A stretch of DNA of 64,000 bases from Treponema sp. (GTDB lineage: Bacteria > Spirochaetota > Spirochaetia > Treponematales > Treponemataceae): the NCBI GenBank assembly GCA_022510845.1, contig JAFLSR010000002.1, positions 1 through 64,000 on the forward strand. Reading direction: 5' to 3'. Both the position numbers and the translations under genes were made by a program. Positions within the stretch are counted from its first letter, which is position 1. Every line of letters starts with the position of its first letter. This document shows, piece by piece, positions 49,871 to 59,600 of this stretch. Below the pieces are notes generated by a model that worked only from the letters and a program-made list of their open reading frames with translations, was not told the DNA's origin and searched no databases.

Positions 49871-50461
49871 ATGATTTTCAATGAGGACGAAAAGGGCGAG
49901 GAAAAAAAGAAGGAAGAGCCGTTCGCCGAAAAGTTTTTGAAGACGAGGCAGATTTTGCTTTCGGGCGAAATAAACAAGGATTTGGCGCAGGCTGTGAACA
50001 AGCAGATTTTGCTGCTGGAAGCCGACGGCGAAAAGCCGATTTATATTTTCATCGATTCGCCTGGCGGAGACGTGAGTGCGGGATTCGCGATTTTCGATTT
50101 GATTCGATTCGTGAACGCGCCTGTCTATTTGATTGGAAACGGGCTTATTGCGAGCGCGGCGGCTTTGATTCTGCTTGCCGTGCCGAAAGAACGCCGCTTC
50201 GCGCTTCCTCACAGTTCGTATTTGATTCATCAGCCGCTTGCAGAGATGCGCGGAGTTGCCACCGACTTGCAGATTCAGGCGGTGGAAATGGGAAAGACGC
50301 GCGCGCTTTTGAATAAAATCATTTCCGAGCAGACCGGAAAAAGCGTGGAGCAGGTTCAAAAAGATACGGAGCGCGACCATTGGCTTTCCGCCGAGGAAGC
50401 GAAGGAATACGGCCTTGTGAGCGCGGTGATTTCTTCGCGAAAGGATTTGCCTGAGGCATAA
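49871..50461 (+). CDS. clpP: ATP-dependent Clp protease proteolytic subunit ClpP
   Basis: The 196-residue serine protease has the complete triad Ser95 (GLIASAAAL), His120 (SSYLIHQP) and Asp169 (KDTERDHWLSAEEA), with the same spacing as E. coli ClpP. The IDSPGGDVSAG oxyanion region is present. The first ~18 residues are unusually acidic and lysine-rich. It forms a tetradecamer that works with ClpX/ClpA. No clpX or tig is adjacent, so this may be one of two ClpP paralogues, as in many spirochaetes. The motif ASAAA instead of ASMGA marks it as a divergent form. Confidence 0.92.
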   Translation: MIFNEDEKGEEKKKEEPFAEKFLKTRQILLSGEINKDLAQAVNKQILLLEADGEKPIYIFIDSPGGDVSAGFAIFDLIRFVNAPVYLIGNGLIASAAALILLAVPKERRFALPHSSYLIHQPLAEMRGVATDLQIQAVEMGKTRALLNKIISEQTGKSVEQVQKDTERDHWLSAEEAKEYGLVSAVISSRKDLPEA

Positions 50462-50481
50462 TTCGTTCCAAGGGGTGCTTC

Positions 50482-50548
50482 CGAACGCAAGCCTCGCGAC
50501 TTGCTGCCGAATTTCGCTTCCGCAAGGGGCTTCATAAAAAAAACTCGA
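50482..50548. repeat. Nested palindromic intergenic repeat, short copy
   Basis: GAACGCAAGCCTCGCGACTT (50483-50502) GCTGCCGAATTTCGCTTCC and GCAAGGGGCTTCATAAAA parallel the right half of the repeats at 49647-49733 and 62597-62679. Confidence 0.6.
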
Positions 50549-50567
50549 TAGCATTTTTTTGCGATGG

Positions 50568-50596
50568 TTGCCCTTCGCAGTGAAATGTGATATAAT
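50568..50596 (+). promoter_or_regulatory. Promoter of the GNAT gene, predicting a leaderless mRNA
   Basis: TTGCCC (50568-50573), a 17-nt spacer and TATAAT (50591-50596), ending 8 nt before the ATG at 50605. No Shine-Dalgarno is present. Confidence 0.7.
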
Positions 50597-50604
50597 TTGA
50601 GAAT

Positions 50605-51513
50605 ATGTTTTTTGAACTGAATGACGTTTTGAAAAATGCCATTGTCAACGCGCTGGAAAATCAGGAGAAGAGATTTTTCGTGGACGCGCAGAAAGGCAAT
50701 TTGGTGGAAGATGACGGTTCGTTCAGTTCCGACAATGAGCGTTTTTACGAGCTTCCCGAATGGGATTCCGCGAGCGGATTTTCGCTGATGGAGGAGTTCG
50801 TGAGCGACTTGCATTCGCCGTTTGCGCGAAACGATTTGCAGGCAGTCCTGCGTTCTGGAAAGGGGGTGTTCAGGGGATTCAAGGACGTTTTAAAATCGTA
50901 CCCGCTGGTGGAACGTCGCTGGCATTTTTTTAAAAATCGGCGGCTTTTGATTTATGTCCAGGAGTGGTACAGTTCGCTCCTCGAAATGTGGGGCTTGGAA
51001 AAATCGGATTTCCAAACCGAAGAGCTTTCCGATTTGGTTCGGGAAGACTTTGTTTTTCGTGAATACAATTCCGCGCAAGACAGGATTTCGGTTTTGCGTT
51101 GCATTGATTCGTCCGCCAAAGAATTCGAAGAAGAATTCTCGGCAGAATTTACTTGCGCCGTGGATTTTTTTTGGCGGAGTCAGTTCGAAAAAAACGCGGA
51201 CCCGGACGGCTTTGTATGCCGCTCGCTTGACGATGAATTTGTCGGTTGCGCCGTTTTTTCGCCATGCCCGGAAAATTCGAAAAATGCTGTTTTTTTGGCG
51301 GGATTGTTTGTGGAGAAAGAATACAGGGGTTTGGGAATCGCAAACGAACTTTTTGAAATGGCACTTTCCTCGCTAAAAGAAGGCGGAGTGCGGTGGGTTT
51401 TTGTTGCGAACAGTTTTGTGCCGGATTCACTTCAAGGAATGCTTGGCCGTTTTGGTTTTAAGAAAATCGGCTCGGCGTATGCGGCATCTTTAAATGTTCA
51501 ACTAAATTTTTAA
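50605..51513 (+). CDS. GNAT-family N-acetyltransferase with an unknown N-terminal domain
   Basis: The 302-residue protein ends with a GNAT fold: FVGCAVFSP, VFLAGLFVEKEYRGLGIANE (acetyl-CoA pyrophosphate loop, ~233-252) and GMLGRFGFKKIGSAY. The first ~150 residues (e.g. RRWHFFKNRRLLIYVQEW) match no family that I know and may position the substrate. Acetyl transfer to a small molecule or protein is expected. No partner gene gives a clue to the substrate. It lies 18 nt before an RNA-binding protein gene in the same direction. Confidence 0.82.
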   Translation: MFFELNDVLKNAIVNALENQEKRFFVDAQKGNLVEDDGSFSSDNERFYELPEWDSASGFSLMEEFVSDLHSPFARNDLQAVLRSGKGVFRGFKDVLKSYPLVERRWHFFKNRRLLIYVQEWYSSLLEMWGLEKSDFQTEELSDLVREDFVFREYNSAQDRISVLRCIDSSAKEFEEEFSAEFTCAVDFFWRSQFEKNADPDGFVCRSLDDEFVGCAVFSPCPENSKNAVFLAGLFVEKEYRGLGIANELFEMALSSLKEGGVRWVFVANSFVPDSLQGMLGRFGFKKIGSAYAASLNVQLNF

Positions 51514-51531
51514 TTTTTTTTTGGAGACATT

Positions 51532-52287
51532 ATGTACAGAAGAAACAATGAAATCAATTATGAGCAGGTGGCGAATTTTTTGAAGGCCTCCGTTCAGCAG
51601 GTGAAGACGCAGGAAGACGTGGATGTCTTGAAGCAGTTCAAAAAAGTTTTCAAGAAAAACATTCCGTGGAATTTGCGCGGATATGTCGCGGCGTATCTTT
51701 TGAAGGTGGCGACAGGCAACGCACGCCGTCCGTTCGTTCCGCGCCACGATTTTGAGCGCGATGGTTTCCGACGTGAGCGCGGCGATTTTTCTCGCTCGCG
51801 AAATGAGGAGCGCAGGGAATTCTCACGCGCGGAGAATTCCAGTGGTGAAGAGCGGCACGTGCCCCATGCGAGGGTGGAAATCGACCCGAGCGTTGCCGCG
51901 ACGATTTTCATAGGCATTGGACGGAATCGCCGCGTGTTCCCGCGCGACTTGCTCGGCATTTTGATAAACGTTGCGGGCATTGAGCGCGACCGCATCGGCG
52001 ACATTCGCGTGCTCGCAAATTATTCTTTCGTGCAGCTTTTTGCCGAGGACGCGGACAAGGCAATCAACGCGCTAAACGGCTATGAATATCGAGGCCGCCC
52101 GCTTTCCGTGAGTTATTCTCGGGCGCGCGACGACGATCCTTCTTCGGAAAATTATTCTTCGGATTCATATTCGCAGGACGCGGAATCTTCTTCCGAATCG
52201 GAACGAAATTTCGCTTCGGAAGGCGAAGGTGAGAATTATGCTTCCGGAAATGCCACGGGCGAAGACTATTCTTCGCCTTCGGCATAG
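51532..52287 (+). CDS. Stand-alone DbpA-like RNA-binding protein
   Basis: The 251-residue protein has an N-terminal helical region (~1-65), an Arg/Glu/Ser-rich linker (~65-110), then a DbpA/CsdA-type RNA-binding fold (ATIFIGIGRNRRVFPRDLLG to NGYEYRGRPLSVSYSRA, ~118-200), and an acidic Ser/Glu/Asp/Tyr-rich tail of ~50 residues. This fold normally sits behind a DEAD-box helicase, as in the gene at 41226-43295. Here there is no helicase domain. GGAGA precedes the ATG. It may compete with or recruit the helicase. Confidence 0.8.
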   Translation: MYRRNNEINYEQVANFLKASVQQVKTQEDVDVLKQFKKVFKKNIPWNLRGYVAAYLLKVATGNARRPFVPRHDFERDGFRRERGDFSRSRNEERREFSRAENSSGEERHVPHARVEIDPSVAATIFIGIGRNRRVFPRDLLGILINVAGIERDRIGDIRVLANYSFVQLFAEDADKAINALNGYEYRGRPLSVSYSRARDDDPSSENYSSDSYSQDAESSSESERNFASEGEGENYASGNATGEDYSSPSA

Positions 52288-52296
52288 GGACTGGCG

Positions 52297-53022
52297 ATGG
52301 AAATAGCATCGTTACAAACCGGCCCGCTTGATGTGAACACCTACATCGTTCCGCTTGCGGGTCGCGCGGTTTTGATTGTTGATCCTGCCGCCTGCGATTT
52401 TTCGGGCGACGAAAAATCAATCGTAAATTATCTTGACGAGCAGGATTTGATTCCGGTGGGCGTCCTGCTCACGCACGGACATTTCGACCATGTTTGCGGC
52501 CTAAAGGAATTGCGCAAATCTTTCGCGCAAATTCCGATTGCCATGCACAAAGGCGATGCCGAATTTGTCGGAGCGAATTCTGCGCGGATTCACGCGGAGA
52601 ATTTGGAAGACTTGGGATTCGGTGAAAAAGACTTGCTTGAAGATTTGAGCGACTTGCCGAATGCTGATTTTTTTCTGGAAGAGGGCGACACGCTCGACAA
52701 ATTTTTCAGCGCGGAATATGTCATAGCGGAGTTCACCGGCGACGGTCCTCCCGATGTCGAGGCGGTTTTGAACGCGCTTTCGCATTGGAAGGTGCTTCAC
52801 ACGCCGGGGCATTCGCGCGGTTCGATTTGCTTTTATAATTCCAACGAGGGGATTCTCATTTCAGGCGACACGGTATTCTACCAATCCTATGGCAGGACTG
52901 ATTTGCGCGGCGGAAACGAGGCGCAGATTAAAAAAAGCCTTGTGCGTATTTTTGAAGAACTGCCGCCCGAGACGCAGGTTTTTCCGGGGCACGGAATTTT
53001 TGGATTTTCGTTGAAAGAGTAG
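52297..53022 (+). CDS. Metallo-beta-lactamase-fold hydrolase (glyoxalase-II-like)
   Basis: The 241-residue protein has the MBL ligand set: LTHGHFDHVCG (~65-75), LHTPGHSRGS (~167), SGDTVFYQSYGR (~188) and PGHGIFGF near the end. It starts VNTYIVPL like glyoxalase II and persulfide dioxygenase-type proteins. An ~35-residue insert sits before the second His. It probably hydrolyses a thioester. It begins 10 nt after the RNA-binding protein gene. Confidence 0.88.
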   Translation: MEIASLQTGPLDVNTYIVPLAGRAVLIVDPAACDFSGDEKSIVNYLDEQDLIPVGVLLTHGHFDHVCGLKELRKSFAQIPIAMHKGDAEFVGANSARIHAENLEDLGFGEKDLLEDLSDLPNADFFLEEGDTLDKFFSAEYVIAEFTGDGPPDVEAVLNALSHWKVLHTPGHSRGSICFYNSNEGILISGDTVFYQSYGRTDLRGGNEAQIKKSLVRIFEELPPETQVFPGHGIFGFSLKE

Positions 53023-53045
53023 GCAAGGCGATTTTGTAGTTAAGA

Positions 53046-53210
53046 TTCGGAGGGGTGTTCAAAAACCGCGCTAAATGGCGCGCATCTTTTGAACCCGAGT
53101 TTCTTGCTTCGATGAAACTCGCTTATTTATTGCGATTTTTCACTTCGTTGCAAAATCGCGTTTTCAATTTTGCAGAAATTGAAATTTCTGCAAAATTGAA
53201 AATTTGGAGG
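53046..53210 (+). repeat. Four-hairpin modular element upstream of uppP
   Basis: Order: HP1 53057-53064 with 53087-53094 (inner CGCGC/GCGCG); HP2 53096-53103 with 53114-53121 (CGAGTTTC/GAAACTCG); linker ending TATTTATTG (53124-53132); HP3 53133-53139 with 53152-53158 around TCACTTCGTTGC, the same 12-nt loop as at 46958-46969; HP4 53161-53180 with 53183-53202 (20 bp, 2-nt loop). TTTGGAGG follows as the uppP Shine-Dalgarno; TTCGGAGG lies at the left end. Confidence 0.82.
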
Positions 53211-53213
53211 AAT

Positions 53214-54101
53214 ATGAATTTTTTTCACGCGCTGATTTTGGGAGTGGTGCAGGGAATCGCGGAATTTTTGCCGGTTTCTTCGAGCGGGCATCTTGCCGTT
53301 TTGCAGAATGTTTTTGGCTTGCAGGAAGTGCCGCCGCTTTTCGATGTGATTTTGCATATACCTTCGCTTTTGGCAGTGATTATTTTTTTCCGAAAAAAAA
53401 TCGCGTGCCTTTTTGCGGTTTTGTTCAGATGGATTTTGAGGAAGGACGCTTCGCAAGAACCTGCTTCGTCAGAGGGCGATGCGTTCGATTTGCTTACGGG
53501 CACGGAAAAATTGTGCAGGCGCACAATCATCGCTGTAATCGCTACGACCGCAGTAACCGGCGCGATTGGAGTGTTCACGTCGAAATTGCTTCCAGAATTC
53601 CCGGTTCGCGTGGTCTGCATAGGATTTCTTTTTACCGCCGCGCTTTTGATTGCGCAGGAAATTTTTTCAAGGCAAAAAATTCTTGCGGAAAAAAATCCTG
53701 AGTCTGAAAAGAAATCCGCGCGCGAGCGAGCGCAAGGCATTTCGATTTTGCAGGCGTTGGCAATCGGCGTGGCGCAAGGATTGGGCACTTTGCCTGGCGT
53801 TTCGCGCAGCGGCTCGACAATTTCAGGCGCGATTTTTTGCGGCGTTCCATGCGCACAGGCGGCGGAATATTCTTTTATCGTTTCGATTCCAGCAATCTTG
53901 GCGGCGTTCGTGCTTGAACTTCGCGACGTTCAAAAGATGTCGGCGGTGGGAATCTTGCCGCTTGTGCTTTCGTGCGTGGTATGCTTTTTGGCGGCTTACG
54001 CAAGCCTTTCGTGGCTTATGAAGATAATCAAAAAAGGCCGCCTCGAATGGTTTGCGTGTTATTTGATTCCGCTAGGAATCTTGGGCTTGATTTTCTTCTA
54101 G
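53214..54101 (+). CDS. uppP: Undecaprenyl-diphosphatase UppP (BacA)
   Basis: The 295-residue protein from the ATG at 53214 has the two signature regions: GVVQGIAEFLPVSSSGHLAV (~10-29) with catalytic Glu and the SSSGH set, and LPGVSRSGSTISGAIFCG (~190) with the catalytic Arg. About eight membrane helices are predicted. It recycles the undecaprenyl carrier for peptidoglycan. The reading frame stays open to 53055, but that part is a palindromic element, and GGAGG sits just before 53214, so the shorter form is correct. Confidence 0.95.
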   Translation: MNFFHALILGVVQGIAEFLPVSSSGHLAVLQNVFGLQEVPPLFDVILHIPSLLAVIIFFRKKIACLFAVLFRWILRKDASQEPASSEGDAFDLLTGTEKLCRRTIIAVIATTAVTGAIGVFTSKLLPEFPVRVVCIGFLFTAALLIAQEIFSRQKILAEKNPESEKKSARERAQGISILQALAIGVAQGLGTLPGVSRSGSTISGAIFCGVPCAQAAEYSFIVSIPAILAAFVLELRDVQKMSAVGILPLVLSCVVCFLAAYASLSWLMKIIKKGRLEWFACYLIPLGILGLIFF

Positions 54102-54127
54102 GGAATCGCGTTTGAAAAAACTGTTTC

Positions 54128-54367
54128 CTATTCCATCACTGCGCGGGCAAGTTGGTCTGCGCAGGAAGTGCCCTTGTTGCGGCATAGGTTTCCGCCCACT
54201 TTTGCCGCGATGTCGCTGGCTTTCCAACCGTCAAGTATTTTTGAAATTGCTTTGAGATTGCCGTCGCATCCGCCCGTAAATTTGATGTTCGTGATGATGC
54301 CGTTTTCGTCCTTGTCGAAATCGATTTGCGTAGAGCAAGTTCCGTTGGTTTTAAAACTGTGATGCAT
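54128..54367 (-). CDS. TSCPD-domain protein
   Basis: The 79-residue protein matches small TSCPD proteins: TNGTCSTQIDFD, FTGGCDGNLKAISKILDG and GGNLCRNKGTSCADQLARAV with four conserved Cys. The domain also occurs at the C-terminus of some ribonucleotide reductases, and free forms may bind zinc. AGGAGG precedes the ATG. Function is not established. It is convergent with uppP and divergent from malQ. Confidence 0.88.
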   Translation of the reverse strand: MHHSFKTNGTCSTQIDFDKDENGIITNIKFTGGCDGNLKAISKILDGWKASDIAAKVGGNLCRNKGTSCADQLARAVME

Positions 54368-54460
54368 TTTTCCTCCTAAAAAAATAAAATTAAGAAATCG
54401 TGTGGCGCAATCTGTGCGAATTCATTATAGCGGGCTAGAAAAAATAATTCAATATTTTTT

Positions 54461-54489
54461 TTGCGGAAAATCGAAAACCGTGATACAAT
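54461..54489 (+). promoter_or_regulatory. Promoter of malQ, predicting a leaderless mRNA
   Basis: TTGCGG (54461-54466), a 17-nt spacer and TACAAT (54484-54489). The ATG at 54496 begins 6 nt further on, so transcription is predicted to start on the start codon itself. Confidence 0.72.
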
Positions 54490-54495
54490 ATAATC

Positions 54496-56532
54496 ATGAA
54501 TCGACCACTTCTAAAAAATTCCACGGGCGTTTCCGTTCCGCTCGGAGCGTTGTGCGCCAAAGAATGTCCTGCCATCGGCGAATTCCCTGCGCTTAAAAAA
54601 TTCGCAAAAATTTGCAAAAGCGCAGGGCTTGAAATAATCCAGCTTCTTCCTGTGAACGACACGGGAACGCAGTCTTCGCCTTATTCGGGGCTTTCGGCAT
54701 TCGCGCTTCATCCGATTTACATTTGCATTTCCGCGCTTCCGGAATTTTCCGCTGTCTATAAAAGCGACAAAAATTTCAAGGTGGAATACGACTCGTTCTT
54801 GAAGGCGCATCCGAAGACCGCGCGCTACGACTACCAAGGCATTTTGCAAAAAAAGATTTCGCTTTTGATGAAAATCTACGAAGCGAGTGATGTCGCAAAA
54901 AACGCCGCCGCCACTCCAGAACTTTCCGCGTGGATGAAAAAAAATCCTTGGATAAAAAATTATTGCGTGTACAAAAATTTAAAATGGAAGTATATGCAGT
55001 CCACTTGGAAAGCATGGAAGGCGGAAGACCAAATCCTTTCTGCGGAAGAAATCACTCGCCGCTGGAATTCCAAGGCGCAAAAAAAAGAGCACCTTTTTTA
55101 CGCTTGGGTTCAACTTCGCGCCCACGAGCAGTTTTCCGAGGCGGCGGAGGAAGTGCGAAAATGCGGAATCATTCTCAAAGGCGATATGCCCATTTTGATG
55201 AACGAGGATTCGTGCGACGCTTGGGCACTGCCGGAATTTTTCGAGCATTCGCTCAGGGCAGGCTCTCCTGCGGACGGCGAAAATCCTTCGGGGCAGAACT
55301 GGGGATTTCCCACTTACAATTGGAAGGCGTTGCGAGGCGCGGATTATTCTTGGTGGAAGGAAAGGCTCAAAAGCGCGGCGCAATATTACGATGCGTATCG
55401 GCTTGACCACATTTTGGGATTTTTCAGAATTTGGGCGATTCCCGCGCGTGAATGCACGGCACTTTTGGGACACAGCGAGCCTTGCGAAACAATCAGCCGT
55501 GAAGAACTTGTGGAAGCGGGATTTGACGAAGGCAGAATCCGCTGGCTTTCCGAGCCGCACATTTCTACAGGCGACGTGGATTATTTTACTTGGAATCACG
55601 AAGTTTCAGCGAAAATCCTCGAAAAACTCGCGACGAAATTTCCAAACGAAGAACTGTGGCTTTTCAAAGATTCCCTCAAAGGCGACAAGGACATTTTTGA
55701 AGCCGATTTTGAAGGACTCGTTTCTTCCGAAGCCGAAAACAACATCAAGCAAAAGTTGACTGAAAAATGGCGAAGCCGCACTCTCATCAAAATCAAAAAA
55801 GACAAATACGCCATCTCATGGACTTATAAAAATTCCGCGCCTTGGCAGACTTTGAGCGACGAAGAAAAAAAGAAAATCGATTCCATCGTGGAAAGCAAAA
55901 ACGCCTTGCAAGAAAAAAAATGGAAAAAGCAGGCCGAAGAAATTTTAGGCGCGCTCACTTCTTCCGTAAAAATGGTTCCGTGCGGCGAAGATTTGGGCGT
56001 TTCGCTGAAATGCGTTGAAGAAGTGATGAGCGCGGAAAAAATCCTGCGGTTGTCCGTGGTGCGCTGGGCGCGCGAATGGGGCAAGGAAGGCTCGCCGTTC
56101 GTGCCGCTTTCGCAATACCCGGAACTGAGCGTTGCCACTACGAGCGTTCACGATTCGAGCACAATTCGCGAATGGTGGAATTCGGAAAAGGAAAGCGCGG
56201 CGGCGTTCTTCCGCGCGAATAAAAAAGTTTTTGCCGAAAACGAAGTGGGCGAAAATGATTTTGCGGATTTTTCCCCGAATGTCGCGCGCGCGATTTTGGA
56301 GGCGGCGGCGCAAGCAAAAAGCGTCTGGTGCATCCATCCGCTTCAGGATTTTTTGTATTTGCAAAAAAATTATTGGCTTGAAAATCCGAAGGACGAGAGA
56401 ATCAACGTTCCGGGCGAAGTGAGCGAATTCAACTGGACATACCGAACGCCGTGCGATTTGGAAGATTTGGCGAAGGACAAGGAACTTCTTTCGCAAATTA
56501 AATCAATTGCAAAAAAGCACGAGGTGTGCTAA
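54496..56532 (+). CDS. malQ: 4-alpha-glucanotransferase (MalQ, GH77)
   Basis: The 678-residue protein has GH77 motifs: QLLPVNDTGTQSSPYSGLSA (~53), ILKGDMPILMNEDSCDAW (~223), the nucleophile Asp in YDAYRLDHILGFFR (~300), CGEDLGV (acid/base Glu, ~497) and TTSVHDSSTIREWW (~548). It transfers glucan segments between malto-oligosaccharides. A ~120-residue insert spans the region 385-490. It is 85 nt upstream of a GH13 gene in the same direction, so both likely take part in glycogen or starch breakdown. Confidence 0.94.
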   Translation: MNRPLLKNSTGVSVPLGALCAKECPAIGEFPALKKFAKICKSAGLEIIQLLPVNDTGTQSSPYSGLSAFALHPIYICISALPEFSAVYKSDKNFKVEYDSFLKAHPKTARYDYQGILQKKISLLMKIYEASDVAKNAAATPELSAWMKKNPWIKNYCVYKNLKWKYMQSTWKAWKAEDQILSAEEITRRWNSKAQKKEHLFYAWVQLRAHEQFSEAAEEVRKCGIILKGDMPILMNEDSCDAWALPEFFEHSLRAGSPADGENPSGQNWGFPTYNWKALRGADYSWWKERLKSAAQYYDAYRLDHILGFFRIWAIPARECTALLGHSEPCETISREELVEAGFDEGRIRWLSEPHISTGDVDYFTWNHEVSAKILEKLATKFPNEELWLFKDSLKGDKDIFEADFEGLVSSEAENNIKQKLTEKWRSRTLIKIKKDKYAISWTYKNSAPWQTLSDEEKKKIDSIVESKNALQEKKWKKQAEEILGALTSSVKMVPCGEDLGVSLKCVEEVMSAEKILRLSVVRWAREWGKEGSPFVPLSQYPELSVATTSVHDSSTIREWWNSEKESAAAFFRANKKVFAENEVGENDFADFSPNVARAILEAAAQAKSVWCIHPLQDFLYLQKNYWLENPKDERINVPGEVSEFNWTYRTPCDLEDLAKDKELLSQIKSIAKKHEVC

Positions 56533-56617
56533 AATTAAAATCGCCAAAATCGCAGGCTTTTGCTTGAAAAGTTCACGCTTCAAGTGGGGCTTGTACATTT
56601 TGTTTTGGGAGAAAAAG

Positions 56618-59600
56618 ATGAAGCTTTCATACAATGAATTTCACATTTCAAAGGTCGTCCGCGACAAATGCAATTTTTCGCAATCGCTTTACAGTTCGAC
56701 CGGCAACGTCATCATCGCAAGTTTGCAGAACGTCCGCATTTTTACCGAACGCCTCAACAAATATTTTGATTCGCTTGGAATGAGCGAAAAGCGGGTTTCG
56801 GCAGGGCAAATCAACGCGATGGGACTCATCGACGAAATCCTGCATTTTGTTTCAATGCTTTATCGACGTGATGGAATAAAGTCTTCTTTTGAGGGCGCGC
56901 TTTCCGCTTTGGACGAAAAATTCGGACGCGAAAAAATCGACGAGATGCTCAAAAATTTTTGCGAAGAATTTCCGCCCACTGCCGTTTATCGTGGCGAAAT
57001 CAGCGTGGAAGAATATCTTTCGCTTTCCGCGGTGGATTCCGGAACTGGATTCGAGCGCACGAACCGCGAGGCGACGTTCGAAGAGTTGATGATGCTTCAT
57101 CTTGCGAACGAAAATCCCGCGTTCAAGCCGTTTACGATTTTGTTCAACGATTTGCATCTGCGAAAAAATCCGATTTACATGGAAGCGTGGGAAGAAACCG
57201 AAAAATATTTCAAGACGCAGAAAAAATTCGGGCCTTTCAACAATGATTTCATCACGTTTCTCCGCGAGCCGATGAATTACAGCCCGAAAAGTTTGCGCGG
57301 GCAACTTCAATATATTTTGAAACACTGGATGTTTTTGATTGGCGAATGGCTCAAAAAACGCCTGCTTGCAAGTTTGGACACTTTGAGCGAAGAAGAAAAG
57401 GCGGCGTGGCATCCGACAACTGGCGGCGAAGTGAACATGGAGCCGTACAACTACGACAATCTGATGAACGAATACGAGCGATTTTCGCCGGACCGTGACT
57501 GGATGCCGAAAGTGGTGCTCATGGCAAAAACGATTTTGGTTTGGCTCGACCAGCTCACAAAAAAATACGGCTACCCGATTACGCGCCTCGATCAGATTCC
57601 AGATTCGGAACTGGACGCTTTGCGCGACGAAGGCTTTACAGGGCTTTGGCTCATCGGACTTTGGGAGCGTTCGAACGCTTCAAAGCGAATCAAGCAGATT
57701 TGCGGAAACCCCGAAGCCGCCTCCAGCGCGTACAGTCTGATGGACTATACGATAGCGGGCAATTTGGGAGGATGGGAAGCCGTGGACAATTTGCGGCGCA
57801 GGCTTTGGGCGCGCGGCATTCGTCTTGCGAGCGACATGGTTCCGAACCATACCGCCATGGATTCGCGCTGGGTTGTTGAACGCCCCGACCTTTTTGTTCA
57901 GCGGCGCGACAATCCTTTTCCGCAATACACTTACAACGGCGAAAACCTTTCATACGATGGGCGCGTAGGCGTTTACCTTGAAGACCACTACTATTCAAAA
58001 TCAGATTGTGCCGTGGTCTTTAAGCGCGTGGACAATGCCACTGGCGACACCCGATACATTTACCACGGAAATGACGGCACGGGAATGCCTTGGAACGACA
58101 CCGCCCAAATCGACTTTCTCAATCCCGCCGCGCGTGAAGCCGTGATGCAGGAAATCTTGCACGTTGCAAGGAATTTTCCAATCATTCGATTTGATGCGGC
58201 GATGGTTCTCGCAAAAAAGCACATCCGCAGGCTTTGGTATCCGGAGCCGGGGCATGGAGGCGACATTGCCACGCGCAGCGAATCCGCAATTTCTTCTTCG
58301 GATTTTGAGGCTGCGATTCCGAATGAATTCTGGCGCGAAGTGGTGGACCGCGTGGCGCAGGAAGTTCCCGACACGCTTTTGCTCGCCGAGGCGTTTTGGA
58401 TGATGGAAGGATATTTCGTGCGCACGCTCGGAATGCATCGCGTGTACAATTCGGCATTTATGAATATGCTAAAAAAAGAGGAAAACCAAAAGTACCGCGA
58501 CACCGTAAAAAACACGATAAAATTCGATCCCGAAATTCTCAAACGCTACGTGAATTTTATGAACAATCCCGACGAGGAAACTGCGGTGGCGCAATTCGGC
58601 AAGGGTGACAAATATTTCGGCGTGTGCACTTTGATGGTGACGATGCCGGGGCTGCCGATGTTCGGGCACGGACAACTCGAAGGCTTCGAGGAAAAATACG
58701 GCATGGAATACACGCGCGCATACCGCAACGAAAAGCCCGACGAGGATTTGATGAATCGCCATCGCCACGACATTTTCCCGCTCATGCACAAACGCTACCT
58801 CTTTGCGCAAGTGGAAGACTTTTTGTTCTACGATGTCTGGGACAATGGCAGCGTGAACGAAAATGTCTTCGCCTATTCCAACCGCTCGGGCAACGAATAC
58901 GCCGTTGTCTTCTACAACAACAAGTACGAGCGCGCCACCGGTTGGATAAAGCAGTCGTGCGAATACGCCGTGAAATCAGGCGACGACAAGGCGATGAAAT
59001 CCCGCTCGATTTCCGAAGGCTTGGGACTCACCGCCGAGGACGACAAATTCCTCATTTTCCGCGAGCATCGTTCCGGCCTTTGGTTCGTGCGAAAATGCGC
59101 GGACATCTGCCAAAGCGGAATGTTCATTTCGCTGAACGGATTCGAATGCCAAATCATGCTCGACATCCATCAAGTGAGCGACACGCTCGACAAAAAATGG
59201 AGCACGCTCTGTTCCGTTTTGAACGGACGCGGTTGCTACGATCTTGAAGTTGAATGGCAAGAATATCGCTATCACAAACTTTATGTCGCGCTCGAAAAAT
59301 TCGCAGGCGGAGATTTCTTTGCCAAGGCGAACGCTCTTTTTGCAAAGCCCAACGCGGCCGCCGCAAAAAAATTCCTCGAAAGCGTGAAAAAAGACGGAAT
59401 CGATTTTTACAAGGTCGCATCGAGTTTTGCCGAAGAAGAGGCGAAAGTCTTTGGAATAAAAATCGCGAAGAAAACTGCCGAAAAACAATTCGCGGGATTT
59501 GAAAAATCTTTCAAGGAAATTTTGAAAATGGTTCCTGCAAAAAAATCCGCTTCGGCGCAAAAAGCGAAATCCTTGGACAAGGCGAAGAGCAAGGCGGAAT

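Noticed and set aside
53055..53213. N-terminal extension of UppP
   Set aside because: The 53 extra codons coincide with the four-hairpin element, and GGAGG is placed for the ATG at 53214.
56507..56617. Earlier start for the GH13 protein
   Set aside because: It overlaps the end of malQ and lacks a ribosome-binding site; GGGAGA precedes the ATG at 56618.
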